Positions 6,593-13,596 of a DNA stretch of 13,596 nt are shown in pieces. The stretch is from Betaproteobacteria bacterium. Lineage in GTDB: Bacteria; Pseudomonadota; Gammaproteobacteria; Burkholderiales; Burkholderiaceae. Position numbers and translations under genes: made by a program. The notes under the pieces were generated by a model. The model had not been told where the DNA came from. It saw only the letters and a program-made list of their open reading frames with translations, and did not search any database. Every line of letters starts with the position of its first letter. Positions within the stretch are counted from its first letter, which is position 1. The stretch spans positions 1-13,596 of the forward strand of contig RFXC01000110.1 of the NCBI GenBank assembly GCA_009921765.1, written 5' to 3'.

Positions 6593-7930
6593 TCAGAGGT
6601 CCTTGATGAGTACCTGCGACATACGCTGCCAGTTGTAGAGGCGCTGACGCTCGGTGGGCAATTGTTCGATCGTTGACTGGACGAAGCCGCGCTTCAGGAA
6701 CCAGTGCATGGTGCGGGTGGTGAGCACGAACAGGCGCTTGAGCCCTGCGGCGCGGGCGCGTTGCTCGATATGTTTCAGAATTCGTTCGCCATCGCCCACA
6801 CCCTGAGCCCCGGGCGATACGGCAAGGCAGGCCATTTCGCCAATGGCATGTTCAGTAAACGGGTAGAGCGCTGCACAGCCAAAAATCACGCCGTCGTGCT
6901 CGATCACGGTGAAATTGCCAATTTCACGCTCGATCAGGGCCCGGTCACGTCGGACCAGGGTGCCGTCTTCCTCGAGTGGGCGAATGAGGGCGAGGAGCCC
7001 GCCCACATCATCGGCGGTGGCCTCGCGCAGTTCCTCCAGGGTTTCCTCAACCAGCATGGTGCCCACGCCGTCGTGGCTGAAGAGTTCGAGCAGCACGCTG
7101 CCATCGGGATCAAACGGAATGATGTGGGCGCGCGCCACGCCGCCCTCGCAGGCACGAAGCGCGTGCTTCAGATAGAACGCGCTGTCGACCTGCAGTTGGC
7201 CGCCTTCGAGCAGCGTCCGGGCCTGCGCTTCGGAGATTTCGCCGCGCACGGTTCCGTGCGGATCGGCAATGGCCCCCGCCTCGGACAAGAAGATCAGTTT
7301 GTCGGCATCCAGCGCAATGGCTGTGCTGGCGGCCACGTCTTCCATGCTGAGGTTGAACGCCTCGCCGGTGGGCGAAAAGCCCAGGGGCGAGAGCAGCACG
7401 ATGGTGCCGCTGTCTAGCGCCAACCGGATGGTGGCAACGTCAATCTTGCGGGTAAGGCCTGTTTGCAGGAAATCGACCCCTGCAACAATGCCCACCGGGC
7501 GCGCCGTGACCAGATTGCCCGACAGTATGCGAATGGCCGAATGCGCCATGGGCGTGTTGGGAAGCCCCTGTGAAAACGCGGCTTCGATGTCCAGCCTGAG
7601 TTCGCCCGCTGCCTCCTTGGCGCATTCGAGCGCCACCGCATCGGTGACCCGCATGGTGTTTTCATAGCGGCTCTCAGCGCCCCGCAGGCGCAACTGCTCG
7701 TTTACCTGCGGCCGCGAACCGTGCACCAGCACGATACGCATGCCCATGGCGTGGAGCAGACCCAGATCCTGGGCGAGCGCATTCAGCCGACCCTGAGCGA
7801 ACAGTTCGCCCGGTGCACCAATGACAAATGTGCGGCCGCGGAAGGCGTGGATGTAGGGCGCGACCATGCGCAGCCAGCTCACAAAACGGGCGGGATCCTG
7901 CGCAGCTTGGAGGGGGGAAGGGGCATTCAT
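6593..7930 (-). CDS. argA: N-acetylglutamate synthase (amino-acid N-acetyltransferase)
   Basis: Catalyses the first step of arginine synthesis, acetyl-CoA plus glutamate to N-acetylglutamate. The 445-residue protein has the two-domain layout of classical ArgA. An amino-acid-kinase-like domain (about 25-285) carries [14 protein letters not shown] (67-80) and the following MRVTD. A GNAT domain (about 295-445) has [19 protein letters not shown] (367-385), with the acetyl-CoA pyrophosphate loop QGVGDG, and the end FLKRGF...[10 protein letters not shown]. The kinase-like domain normally hosts arginine feedback inhibition rather than catalysis. The ATG at 7930 gives the family-typical N-terminus ([21 protein letters not shown]); an earlier ATG at 7981 would lie inside hrpA. 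No ribosome site is visible, and a -10 box lies seven bases upstream, suggesting a leaderless mRNA. Confidence 0.96.
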   Translation of the reverse strand: MNAPSPLQAAQDPARFVSWLRMVAPYIHAFRGRTFVIGAPGELFAQGRLNALAQDLGLLHAMGMRIVLVHGSRPQVNEQLRLRGAESRYENTMRVTDAVALECAKEAAGELRLDIEAAFSQGLPNTPMAHSAIRILSGNLVTARPVGIVAGVDFLQTGLTRKIDVATIRLALDSGTIVLLSPLGFSPTGEAFNLSMEDVAASTAIALDADKLIFLSEAGAIADPHGTVRGEISEAQARTLLEGGQLQVDSAFYLKHALRACEGGVARAHIIPFDPDGSVLLELFSHDGVGTMLVEETLEELREATADDVGGLLALIRPLEEDGTLVRRDRALIEREIGNFTVIEHDGVIFGCAALYPFTEHAIGEMACLAVSPGAQGVGDGERILKHIEQRARAAGLKRLFVLTTRTMHWFLKRGFVQSTIEQLPTERQRLYNWQRMSQVLIKDL

Positions 7931-7937
7931 CCGGACA

Positions 7938-7945
7938 ATTATAAT
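7938..7945. promoter_or_regulatory. Shared palindromic -10 element between argA and hrpA
   Basis: The core ATTATAAT sits within the palindrome AATTATAATT and reads TATAAT on both strands: 7940-7945 forward and 7943-7938 reverse. It is seven bases from the argA ATG (7930) and eight from the hrpA ATG (7954), in an intergenic gap of only 23 bases. Both transcripts would start at or within about two bases of their initiation codons. No convincing -35 hexamer was found on either side. Symmetric -10 elements are known to fire in both directions. Confidence 0.6.
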
Positions 7946-7953
7946 TTCGCCGC

Positions 7954-10900
7954 ATGAAATCCACTGCCTCGGCGCGCACACCGCTGCCTGCGCTTACGTT
8001 TCCCGAGGCCCTGCCGGTATCGGCGCATGCCGAGGTGATCGCCCGGGCCATTCGCGAATCGCCGGTGGTGATCGTGTGCGGGGAAACCGGCTCGGGCAAG
8101 ACCACGCAACTGCCCAAGATCTGCGCGCTCGCGGGGCGAGGCCAGGCCGGGCTGATCGGCCACACCCAGCCGCGCCGGATCGCGGCCACCTCGGTGGCGG
8201 CAAGAATTGCCGAGGAAATCGGCTCGCCGCTCGGCACCCATGTGGGCTACAAGATTCGCTTTGGCGAGCGATTCTCGCCTGGCGCAACGTTCAAGCTGAT
8301 GACCGATGGCGTGCTGCTGGCAGAGACCCAGTCTGATCCCCGCCTTCGTCAATACGACACCATCATCGTGGACGAGGCCCACGAGCGAAGCCTCAACATC
8401 GACTTCCTGCTCGGGTATCTGAAGCGCTTGCTTGAGGGCCCCCGTCGGCACGACCTGCGTGTGGTGATTACTTCGGCCACGATTGATGCGCAGCGGTTTG
8501 CAGCGCATTTCGCAATCGGCGGCAAGGCGGCGCCGGTGATTGAGGTGTCGGGCCGGCTCTATCCGGTCGAGATCCGCTATCAGGGCTTTGATGATGCGCA
8601 TCGCGACGACGATGACGAAACCGATCTGCCCTCCCGGATCGACGAGGCGATCGAAACACTCTGGCGCGAGGCGCCGGGCGATGCGCTGGTGTTTCTTCCC
8701 GGTGAACGCGAGATTCGCGACGTCGCCGATCATTTGCGGCGGCTGTGTGCCCGTGAGCAGGCCTCACGCAGCCACTCCCCCTGGGCGCGCGGCACGGTGG
8801 AAATTCTCCCGCTCTACTCGCGGCTTGCCGCGGCCGATCAGCAGCGCATTTTTTCTGGCTCCACGGGCCGCCGCGTCGTGCTCGCCACCAACGTGGCGGA
8901 AACCTCGCTGACCGTCCCGGGCATCCGCTATGTGATCGATAGCGGGGTGGCGCGCGTCAAGCGCTATCGTTATCGCGGCAAGGTTGAGCAGCTGCAGATC
9001 GAACCCATCTCGCAGGCGGCCGCCAATCAACGTGCGGGTCGGTGCGGACGGGTGGCCGACGGCGTCTGCATCCGCCTGTATGACGAGTCGGATTTTCTGG
9101 CGCGGCCGCGCTTTACCGATCCGGAGGTACTGCGATCGTCGCTCGCCGCAGTGATTCTCCGCATGAAATCGCTACGTCTGGAAGACATTGAAGCGTTTCC
9201 GTTTCTGGATCCGCCGCCGCGTCGCGCGATTGCCGACGGTCTGGCGCTTCTTGCAGAGCTCGGCGCGGTGGATGACCACCATGCGCTCACGCCCGTAGGA
9301 CAGCGGCTTGCGCGGCTGCCGGTTGACCCGCGGATCGGACGAATGCTGCTCGAGGCGGCAGAGCGGCGCTGTCTGCGTGAGGTGCTGGTCATTGCCTCGG
9401 CGCTGTCGGTGCAGGATCCGCGGGAGCGGCCGATGGAGGCGCAGCAGGCTGCCGATCAGTCGCATCGGCGCTTTGCCGACGAGCACTCGGACTTTGTGTC
9501 ACTCCTGAAAGTCTGGGACTACTGGCACAACGAGCAACGCGAGCGTGAGTCGAATCGCAAGCTCGCCCAGAAGCTTGAGCGCGAGTTTCTGTCGGTGCGC
9601 CGGTTGCGTGAATGGGCAGACGTGCACTCGCAGCTGAGCGAGGCAGTGCGCGAGAATAACTGGACGGTCAACACCGAGCCTGCACCGCCTGAGGCAGTGC
9701 ATCGGGCGCTTCTTGCCGGGCTGCTCGGTAACCTTGGCACGCGGCCTCCCGATGAAGCCACCTATGCGGGTACGCATCAAGTGCGGTTTTCGATTCACCC
9801 CGCTTCATCGGTCGTCAAGAAGGCGCCGCGCTGGCTGATGGCTGCCGAGATCGTGGATACCGCTCGCACGTACGCTCGAACCGTGGCGCGTATTGATCCG
9901 GTCTGGATCGAGCAGGCCGCGGGCCATCTGATCCAGCGAAGCTACAGCGATCCCGCCTGGTCCAAGCAGTCGGGGCAGGCGTTCGAGCTCGAGCGCGGCA
10001 TGCTCTACGGGCTGGTGCTTTATTCGCAGCGACGGGTGCCGCTTGCTCCGCGCGACCCGAAGCTGGCGCGTGAGCTCCTCATTCGAGAGGGGTTGGTGGG
10101 TGAGGGTGTCGATGCCAGGCTGCCTTTCCTGGTGCATAACCGCCGACTCATCGCCGAGATTGAAAAGCTCGAGCAGAAAATTCGTCGCCCGGATCTGCTG
10201 GTCGATGATCAGTTTCTGCGTGACTGGTACGACGCGAGGCTGCCCGAGCGCATCACCTCGCTGCAGCGGCTCGAACAGTGGCTGGCCCGGGCGCCGGCGG
10301 AGGAAGCCAAGGCGTTGATGCTGTCTCGCGAACAGTTGATGCGCCGGGAGGATACGGGCGTTGCCAGCGATGCTTTCCCTCGCCAGCTGGCGATGCGTGG
10401 CGCCAGCTTCGAACTTGATTACCGGTTTGATCCGGGGGCTGACGATGATGGCGTCACTTTGCGAGTGCCGGTGGTGCTCCTTAATCAGGTCGATCCGGTG
10501 CGCTGTGAATGGCTGGTGGCGGGAATGCTGCGCGACAAGGTGCAGGCGCTGGTGAAATCGCTCCCGCCCAAAATTCGCAGGGTGGCGGTGCCGATTCCAG
10601 ACTACACCGAGGCGTTTATAAAGCGGTGGGACGAACGGGTGGGCGAGGCCCCGCTTGCGCAGGCGATCGTCGCCGATCTGGCCGAGACATTCAGCGTGCG
10701 GGCGCAGCTCACCGATTTTCGAATCGAAAGCGTGCCTGCGCATCTTTTCATGCGCTTCGTGGTCACCGATCCGCATGGTGCACGGCTGGGCGCGGGGCGG
10801 AGTCTCGCGCAGCTGAAGAGCGAGTTTGGTGATCGTGCGCAGGGTGCCTTTCGCCAGGCGCTGTCGGCCTTGGGGCTGCGGAGCTCGGGCCAGGTGACGG

Positions 10901-11841
10901 CGCCGTCGGGGGAGGCCGAGCGCGAGCGTGCCAGTGCGGGTGACCGCACCGCGCCGTCTCTACCCCTTGCTGGCGAGCGCCACACGGACTGGCGCTTCGG
11001 CGCGCTCCCGGAGATTCTGGAGCTCGAGCAGCGAATCGATGGTCGGCGCCAAACGCTGATCGGTTATCCGGCCCTGATCGACCGATCCGATTCCGTCGAA
11101 CTGGCTGTCTTTGATGACGCTGATGAAGCGGCGCGCGAACATCGTCGCGGTTTGATCCGGCTTTTCCGGATCGCGCTTCGCGAGCCGCTGCGATTTTTCG
11201 AGCGCAACATCACCGACTTTCAAAAGATGTCGCTGCAGTTCGCAAGCTTCGGCAGCGCCGATGATCTGAAGAATGATCTGTTGGCGGCGCTGATTGCGCG
11301 CGCCTGTCTCGCTGACCCCCTGCCTGCCGACGAGGCAGCCTTTCGGGACCGATTGGAAGCATCCCGGCCGCGGCTCACGCTGATTGGCCAGGAACTTGCC
11401 CGAGTCACAGCCGAGGTGCTGACCGAGCATGTCGCGCTCGCACGAAAGCTCGCCCAGGCCCGCGCCTGGCCCGCTGCGGCAGACGATGTGCAGGCGCAAC
11501 TCGCAGGCCTGTTGCCCAAGCGCTTCATCGTGCAAACCCCCTGGGAACAGCTCCGCCATCTGCCGCGTTACTTGCGCGGTGTGGCCATGCGCCTCGACAA
11601 GCTTCGTGAAGACCCCGCTCGCGACGCAAAATTGATGGCCGAGATCTCGCCACTTACAACCAATTTTCGCCGGATGCTCTCGCAGCGAAAAGGCGCGGTC
11701 GACGCCCGCCTCGAGGAATTTCGCTGGATGCTTGAGGAGCTCCGTGTGTCGCTCTTCGCGCAGACCCTGCGCACCCCGATGCCGGTGTCGGTCAAGCGGT
11801 TGCAGAAGGCCTGGGACGCCATTCGGGAGCAGGGCGCCTAG
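7954..11841 (+). CDS. hrpA: DEAH-box ATP-dependent RNA helicase HrpA
   Basis: A 1295-residue cytosolic helicase, the full length usual for bacterial HrpA, which has been linked to mRNA processing and rescue of stalled ribosomes. Helicase motifs are complete: GETGSGKTT (43-51, Walker A), TQPRRIAATSVA (71-82, motif Ia), DEAH (140-143), SAT (174-176), ATNVAETSLTVPG (motif V region) and QRAGRCGR (359-366, motif VI). The helicase-associated and OB-like parts follow. The long C-terminal region (about 600-1295) is the DUF3418 type, with GERHTDWRFG preceded by a low-complexity Ser/Ala/Glu/Arg linker near 977-1005 that may be lineage-specific. The ATG at 7954 lacks a ribosome site and is eight bases from the shared -10 box, consistent with leaderless translation. 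Long antisense open frames across it are codon-bias shadows. Confidence 0.97.
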   Translation: MKSTASARTPLPALTFPEALPVSAHAEVIARAIRESPVVIVCGETGSGKTTQLPKICALAGRGQAGLIGHTQPRRIAATSVAARIAEEIGSPLGTHVGYKIRFGERFSPGATFKLMTDGVLLAETQSDPRLRQYDTIIVDEAHERSLNIDFLLGYLKRLLEGPRRHDLRVVITSATIDAQRFAAHFAIGGKAAPVIEVSGRLYPVEIRYQGFDDAHRDDDDETDLPSRIDEAIETLWREAPGDALVFLPGEREIRDVADHLRRLCAREQASRSHSPWARGTVEILPLYSRLAAADQQRIFSGSTGRRVVLATNVAETSLTVPGIRYVIDSGVARVKRYRYRGKVEQLQIEPISQAAANQRAGRCGRVADGVCIRLYDESDFLARPRFTDPEVLRSSLAAVILRMKSLRLEDIEAFPFLDPPPRRAIADGLALLAELGAVDDHHALTPVGQRLARLPVDPRIGRMLLEAAERRCLREVLVIASALSVQDPRERPMEAQQAADQSHRRFADEHSDFVSLLKVWDYWHNEQRERESNRKLAQKLEREFLSVRRLREWADVHSQLSEAVRENNWTVNTEPAPPEAVHRALLAGLLGNLGTRPPDEATYAGTHQVRFSIHPASSVVKKAPRWLMAAEIVDTARTYARTVARIDPVWIEQAAGHLIQRSYSDPAWSKQSGQAFELERGMLYGLVLYSQRRVPLAPRDPKLARELLIREGLVGEGVDARLPFLVHNRRLIAEIEKLEQKIRRPDLLVDDQFLRDWYDARLPERITSLQRLEQWLARAPAEEAKALMLSREQLMRREDTGVASDAFPRQLAMRGASFELDYRFDPGADDDGVTLRVPVVLLNQVDPVRCEWLVAGMLRDKVQALVKSLPPKIRRVAVPIPDYTEAFIKRWDERVGEAPLAQAIVADLAETFSVRAQLTDFRIESVPAHLFMRFVVTDPHGARLGAGRSLAQLKSEFGDRAQGAFRQALSALGLRSSGQVTAPSGEAERERASAGDRTAPSLPLAGERHTDWRFGALPEILELEQRIDGRRQTLIGYPALIDRSDSVELAVFDDADEAAREHRRGLIRLFRIALREPLRFFERNITDFQKMSLQFASFGSADDLKNDLLAALIARACLADPLPADEAAFRDRLEASRPRLTLIGQELARVTAEVLTEHVALARKLAQARAWPAAADDVQAQLAGLLPKRFIVQTPWEQLRHLPRYLRGVAMRLDKLREDPARDAKLMAEISPLTTNFRRMLSQRKGAVDARLEEFRWMLEELRVSLFAQTLRTPMPVSVKRLQKAWDAIREQGA

Positions 11842-11851
11842 CAGCATCCGC

Positions 11852-11880
11852 TTCGCGACAGGTCGGGTTCGCATTACACT
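11852..11880 (+). promoter_or_regulatory. Weak candidate promoter for the cNMP-domain gene pair
   Basis: TTCGCG (11852-11857), 17 bases, then TACACT (11875-11880) partly resemble a sigma-70 promoter in the 105-base gap after hrpA. The start would be near 11887, leaving about 60 leader bases. No clear hrpA terminator precedes it, so read-through is also possible. Confidence 0.3.
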
Positions 11881-11946
11881 CTGCGGCCCTTCACCCTTTA
11901 TCTGCGTGCCCGCCCCGGGCCCGCGTGCCTGACCGGACCTCTCTCG

Positions 11947-12447
11947 ATGAGCAGCGAAAAAGTCGTGTCGGCACAGTACGAAGTGTCGATCGAAAAACTG
12001 GCCTCGCTCGGCGTGAGCGATCCCTACTCGGTGGCGAGCCTGCAGATCTACGCCTCCGGCAAACTCACCAGCGATGAACGGCTCTACTTCACGCTCTGGG
12101 GCTGTCAACACCTGAGTGCGGCGAATTTCAACGCCAGGCAGTCGCTTGCCACGCGCGGTGCCGAGGTCAGCGCAGCCTATTTCATCGTGCGTGGCCGGTT
12201 GCTGGGGGTTGAAGGCGAAAAGATCTACCGGCTCGGTCCGGGCAGCATCATCGGACTCGCCGAGGGGCTTGCGCACCTCCCCTACAGCATGACGGTGGTG
12301 TGCGTGACCGATGTGGAGGCCCGGCTCATTCCCCTGTCCCAGGTCGATCGTCTGGTGCCCAGAATGCCGCTTGCGCTGCGCGGCATCCTGCGTAGCGCCG
12401 TGGTTCGCACGCTCGGTCTCGACAAAGCACCGGAGTCGCTCGAATGA
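11947..12447 (+). CDS. Cyclic-nucleotide-binding-domain-like protein with degenerate ligand pocket
   Basis: A 166-residue protein. Residues 1-60 match nothing I recognise. Residues about 62-155 form a cNMP-type beta-roll: ARQSLATRGAEVSAAYFIVRG (63-83) and YRLGPGSIIGLAEGL (94-108), then LPYSMTVVCVTDVEARLIP. The phosphate-binding cassette, normally FGE...R(A/S)A, is not preserved: the Gly-Glu pair is displaced and no arginine follows, so canonical cAMP or cGMP binding is doubtful. There is no C-terminal helix-turn-helix, so it is not a CRP/FNR-type regulator. Its TGA overlaps the next ATG as ATGA, indicating coupled translation with the second domain protein and suggesting the two work together. 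Role unknown. Confidence 0.82.
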   Translation: MSSEKVVSAQYEVSIEKLASLGVSDPYSVASLQIYASGKLTSDERLYFTLWGCQHLSAANFNARQSLATRGAEVSAAYFIVRGRLLGVEGEKIYRLGPGSIIGLAEGLAHLPYSMTVVCVTDVEARLIPLSQVDRLVPRMPLALRGILRSAVVRTLGLDKAPESLE

Positions 12448-12794
12448 ATGACTTTGAACTGGCCCAGTTTCAGCCCGGTGATCGACTGTTCAGCGCGGGG
12501 GATCTGGCCGACAAGCTCTATGTGGTTCAAAAGGGCACGGTGCAGATGCTCGATGCGAAGACCAGCACCGTGTTTGCTACGGTGTCGGCGGGCGAGTCTT
12601 TCGGCGAGCAGGCGTTGCTCCCTGGGGGGATCCGGTCGGCCAGCGCGGTGGCGCAAAACGAGGTGGTGTGCCTTTACATCGAGGCCGACAGCCTGCGCCG
12701 CATTCTTGAGCGGCAATCGCCCGTGCTCGCGCCCGTCTTCGAGGCGCTGCTCCTGCAGCAGAGTATGCACAACGCATTGCGGCGTGCGGGCTGA
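12444..12794 (+). CDS. Stand-alone cyclic-nucleotide-binding-domain protein with intact phosphate-binding cassette
   Basis: A 116-residue protein that is essentially one cNMP-binding beta-roll plus a C-terminal helix. FQPGDRLFSAGDLADKLYVVQKG covers strands 1-3 (9-31). ESFGEQALLPGGIRSASAVAQ (51-71) aligns without gaps to the PKA cassette, keeping Gly54, Glu55 and Arg64, which in known members hold the ribose and the cyclic phosphate. LYIEADSLRRILERQ (77-91) is the usual lid-helix region. No helix-turn-helix, kinase or channel domain is attached. The start overlaps the previous stop by ATGA. It could be the ligand-sensing partner of the degenerate upstream protein or a regulatory subunit for another protein; this is inference. 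It converges on the AEC gene with an 18-base gap. Confidence 0.88.
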   Translation: MNDFELAQFQPGDRLFSAGDLADKLYVVQKGTVQMLDAKTSTVFATVSAGESFGEQALLPGGIRSASAVAQNEVVCLYIEADSLRRILERQSPVLAPVFEALLLQQSMHNALRRAG

Positions 12795-12812
12795 ACCGAT
12801 CTCTCACGCTCG

Positions 12813-13596
12813 CTAGCGAAGGCCCGTTACCCAGATGATGGAACTGACCGTGACCACGGCAAACAGGGTTCCGCCCAGAATGGCCGCGCTTACCGACGCG
12901 GTGGGCAGGCCGTAGCGCTGGGCAATGATGAAGGTGTTGCTGGCTGCGGGCAGCGCGGCGCACACCACCCCCGCCGCCGCGATCGTGGGCTCGAGGGGCA
13001 GCACCGCCACCATCATGATCGCCGCCACCAGCGGCGTGACGATCAGTTTGACCCCGACCAGGACCCCGATTTCGCGATTGAATCGGAGCGGCTTGTTTCC
13101 AAGCGCCGCGCCAATCGCAAACAGTGCGCACGGACCGGCCGCTCCGGACAGCATCCGGGTGAAGGTATCGACCGACTGGGGAAGCTTGAGCGCGGCCGCG
13201 GAGAACGCAAGTCCCAGCAGGATTGATCCGAGGAGCGGCGAGACCAGGACGCTTCGTGAGGCAGTGCCGATTGACCCGAGCATGCCGCCCCGCTGGTTGC
13301 GCTGCATCTCCAGGATGGCAATGGTGAGGGCGATCAGGACGATGTTGTCGGTAATGATGGCGACCGTGACAATGGGGAGCAGGTGCTCGCCCAATTGCCC
13401 GAGGAGCGCAATGCCCAGGTAGCCGACGTTGCCGTGGGCTGCGCCGAGCGCAAACGAGGCCGCCTCGGATACCGTGCGTCCCCCGAGAAAGCGGCTTCGG
13501 CGGGCGAGACGGTAGGCGAGGGCGAAAGAGACCAGGCCGGCGACCGCGATACCGGCCGCGAGCCGGGGCTCGAACAGGTCGCCGATCGGGCGCAAG
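12813..13596 (-). CDS. AEC-family (auxin efflux carrier-like) transporter, N-terminus beyond the window
   Basis: About 261 residues of an integral membrane permease of the AEC family (PIN-like), whose bacterial members move small carboxylates or similar metabolites. Seen are alternating hydrophobic helices, the conserved SFALGAAHGNVGYLGIAL segment containing the mid-membrane Asn-Val-Gly motif, a polar cytosolic loop (LEMQRNQRGG), and a second five-helix bundle ending CAALPAASNTFIIAQRYG and VVTVSSIIWV. Family members are about 310 residues, so roughly 50 N-terminal residues, including the first helix, lie beyond the right edge. A TTG near 13595 could serve as a start codon but is more likely an internal leucine. 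It converges on the cNMP-domain pair. Confidence 0.9.
   Translation of the reverse strand, partial: LRPIGDLFEPRLAAGIAVAGLVSFALAYRLARRSRFLGGRTVSEAASFALGAAHGNVGYLGIALLGQLGEHLLPIVTVAIITDNIVLIALTIAILEMQRNQRGGMLGSIGTASRSVLVSPLLGSILLGLAFSAAALKLPQSVDTFTRMLSGAAGPCALFAIGAALGNKPLRFNREIGVLVGVKLIVTPLVAAIMMVAVLPLEPTIAAAGVVCAALPAASNTFIIAQRYGLPTASVSAAILGGTLFAVVTVSSIIWVTGLR

Noticed and set aside
7931..7981. Upstream ATG at 7981 as the argA start
   Set aside because: It would add 17 non-conserved residues and run across the promoter into hrpA; the family N-terminus fits the ATG at 7930.
10960..12276. Long minus-strand open frame antisense to the end of hrpA and the first cNMP-domain gene (similarly 9805-10776)
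   Set aside because: It covers clear helicase coding sequence in high-GC DNA, where antisense frames stay open by codon bias; the translation is rich in Arg, His and Gln and shows no family motif.

Overview
This window looks like chromosomal DNA of a high-GC betaproteobacterium, most likely Burkholderiales and possibly Alcaligenaceae-like. The clues are a Bug/TctC-type solute receptor, a divergent argA/hrpA pair, argA followed by yggX, and a Pro-Arg-His tRNA cluster. The assignment comes from gene content recognised by eye, not from a database search.

Left part, 1-3833, minus strand: a compact surface-polysaccharide operon read right to left. It encodes a glycosyltransferase, a hexapeptide-repeat acyltransferase, an FkbM-like methyltransferase-fold protein, a SAM methyltransferase and the N-terminal part of a Wzm/TagG-type ABC-2 export permease cut by the window edge. 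Most junctions overlap, so the genes are probably co-transcribed. Together they suggest making, decorating (acetyl and methyl groups) and ABC-exporting an O-antigen or capsule-like glycan. The base composition is visibly more AT-rich than on the right. The methyltransferase appears to carry a one-base frameshift near its 5' end.

Boundary, 3834-4468: a gene-poor stretch with an unidentified open-frame tail, then three minus-strand tRNA genes (transcribed Pro-UGG, Arg-UCU, His-GUG) behind a perfect TATAAT box.

Right part, 4466-13596: ordinary core genes. An orphan periplasmic tricarboxylate-type receptor diverges from rpiA. rpiA converges on and overlaps yggX, which lies downstream of argA. 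argA diverges from hrpA, with only 23 bp between the two start codons and one palindromic -10 box serving both. Downstream of hrpA lie two overlapping genes for stand-alone cyclic-nucleotide-binding-domain proteins, one with an intact phosphate-binding cassette and one degenerate. An AEC-family transporter, cut by the right edge, converges on them.

The most notable points are the methyltransferase frameshift next to the exporter, the symmetric argA/hrpA promoter with probable leaderless transcripts on both sides (and probably at rpiA), and the coupled pair of cNMP-domain proteins of unknown role. No CRISPR array, insertion sequence or complete mobile element was found.
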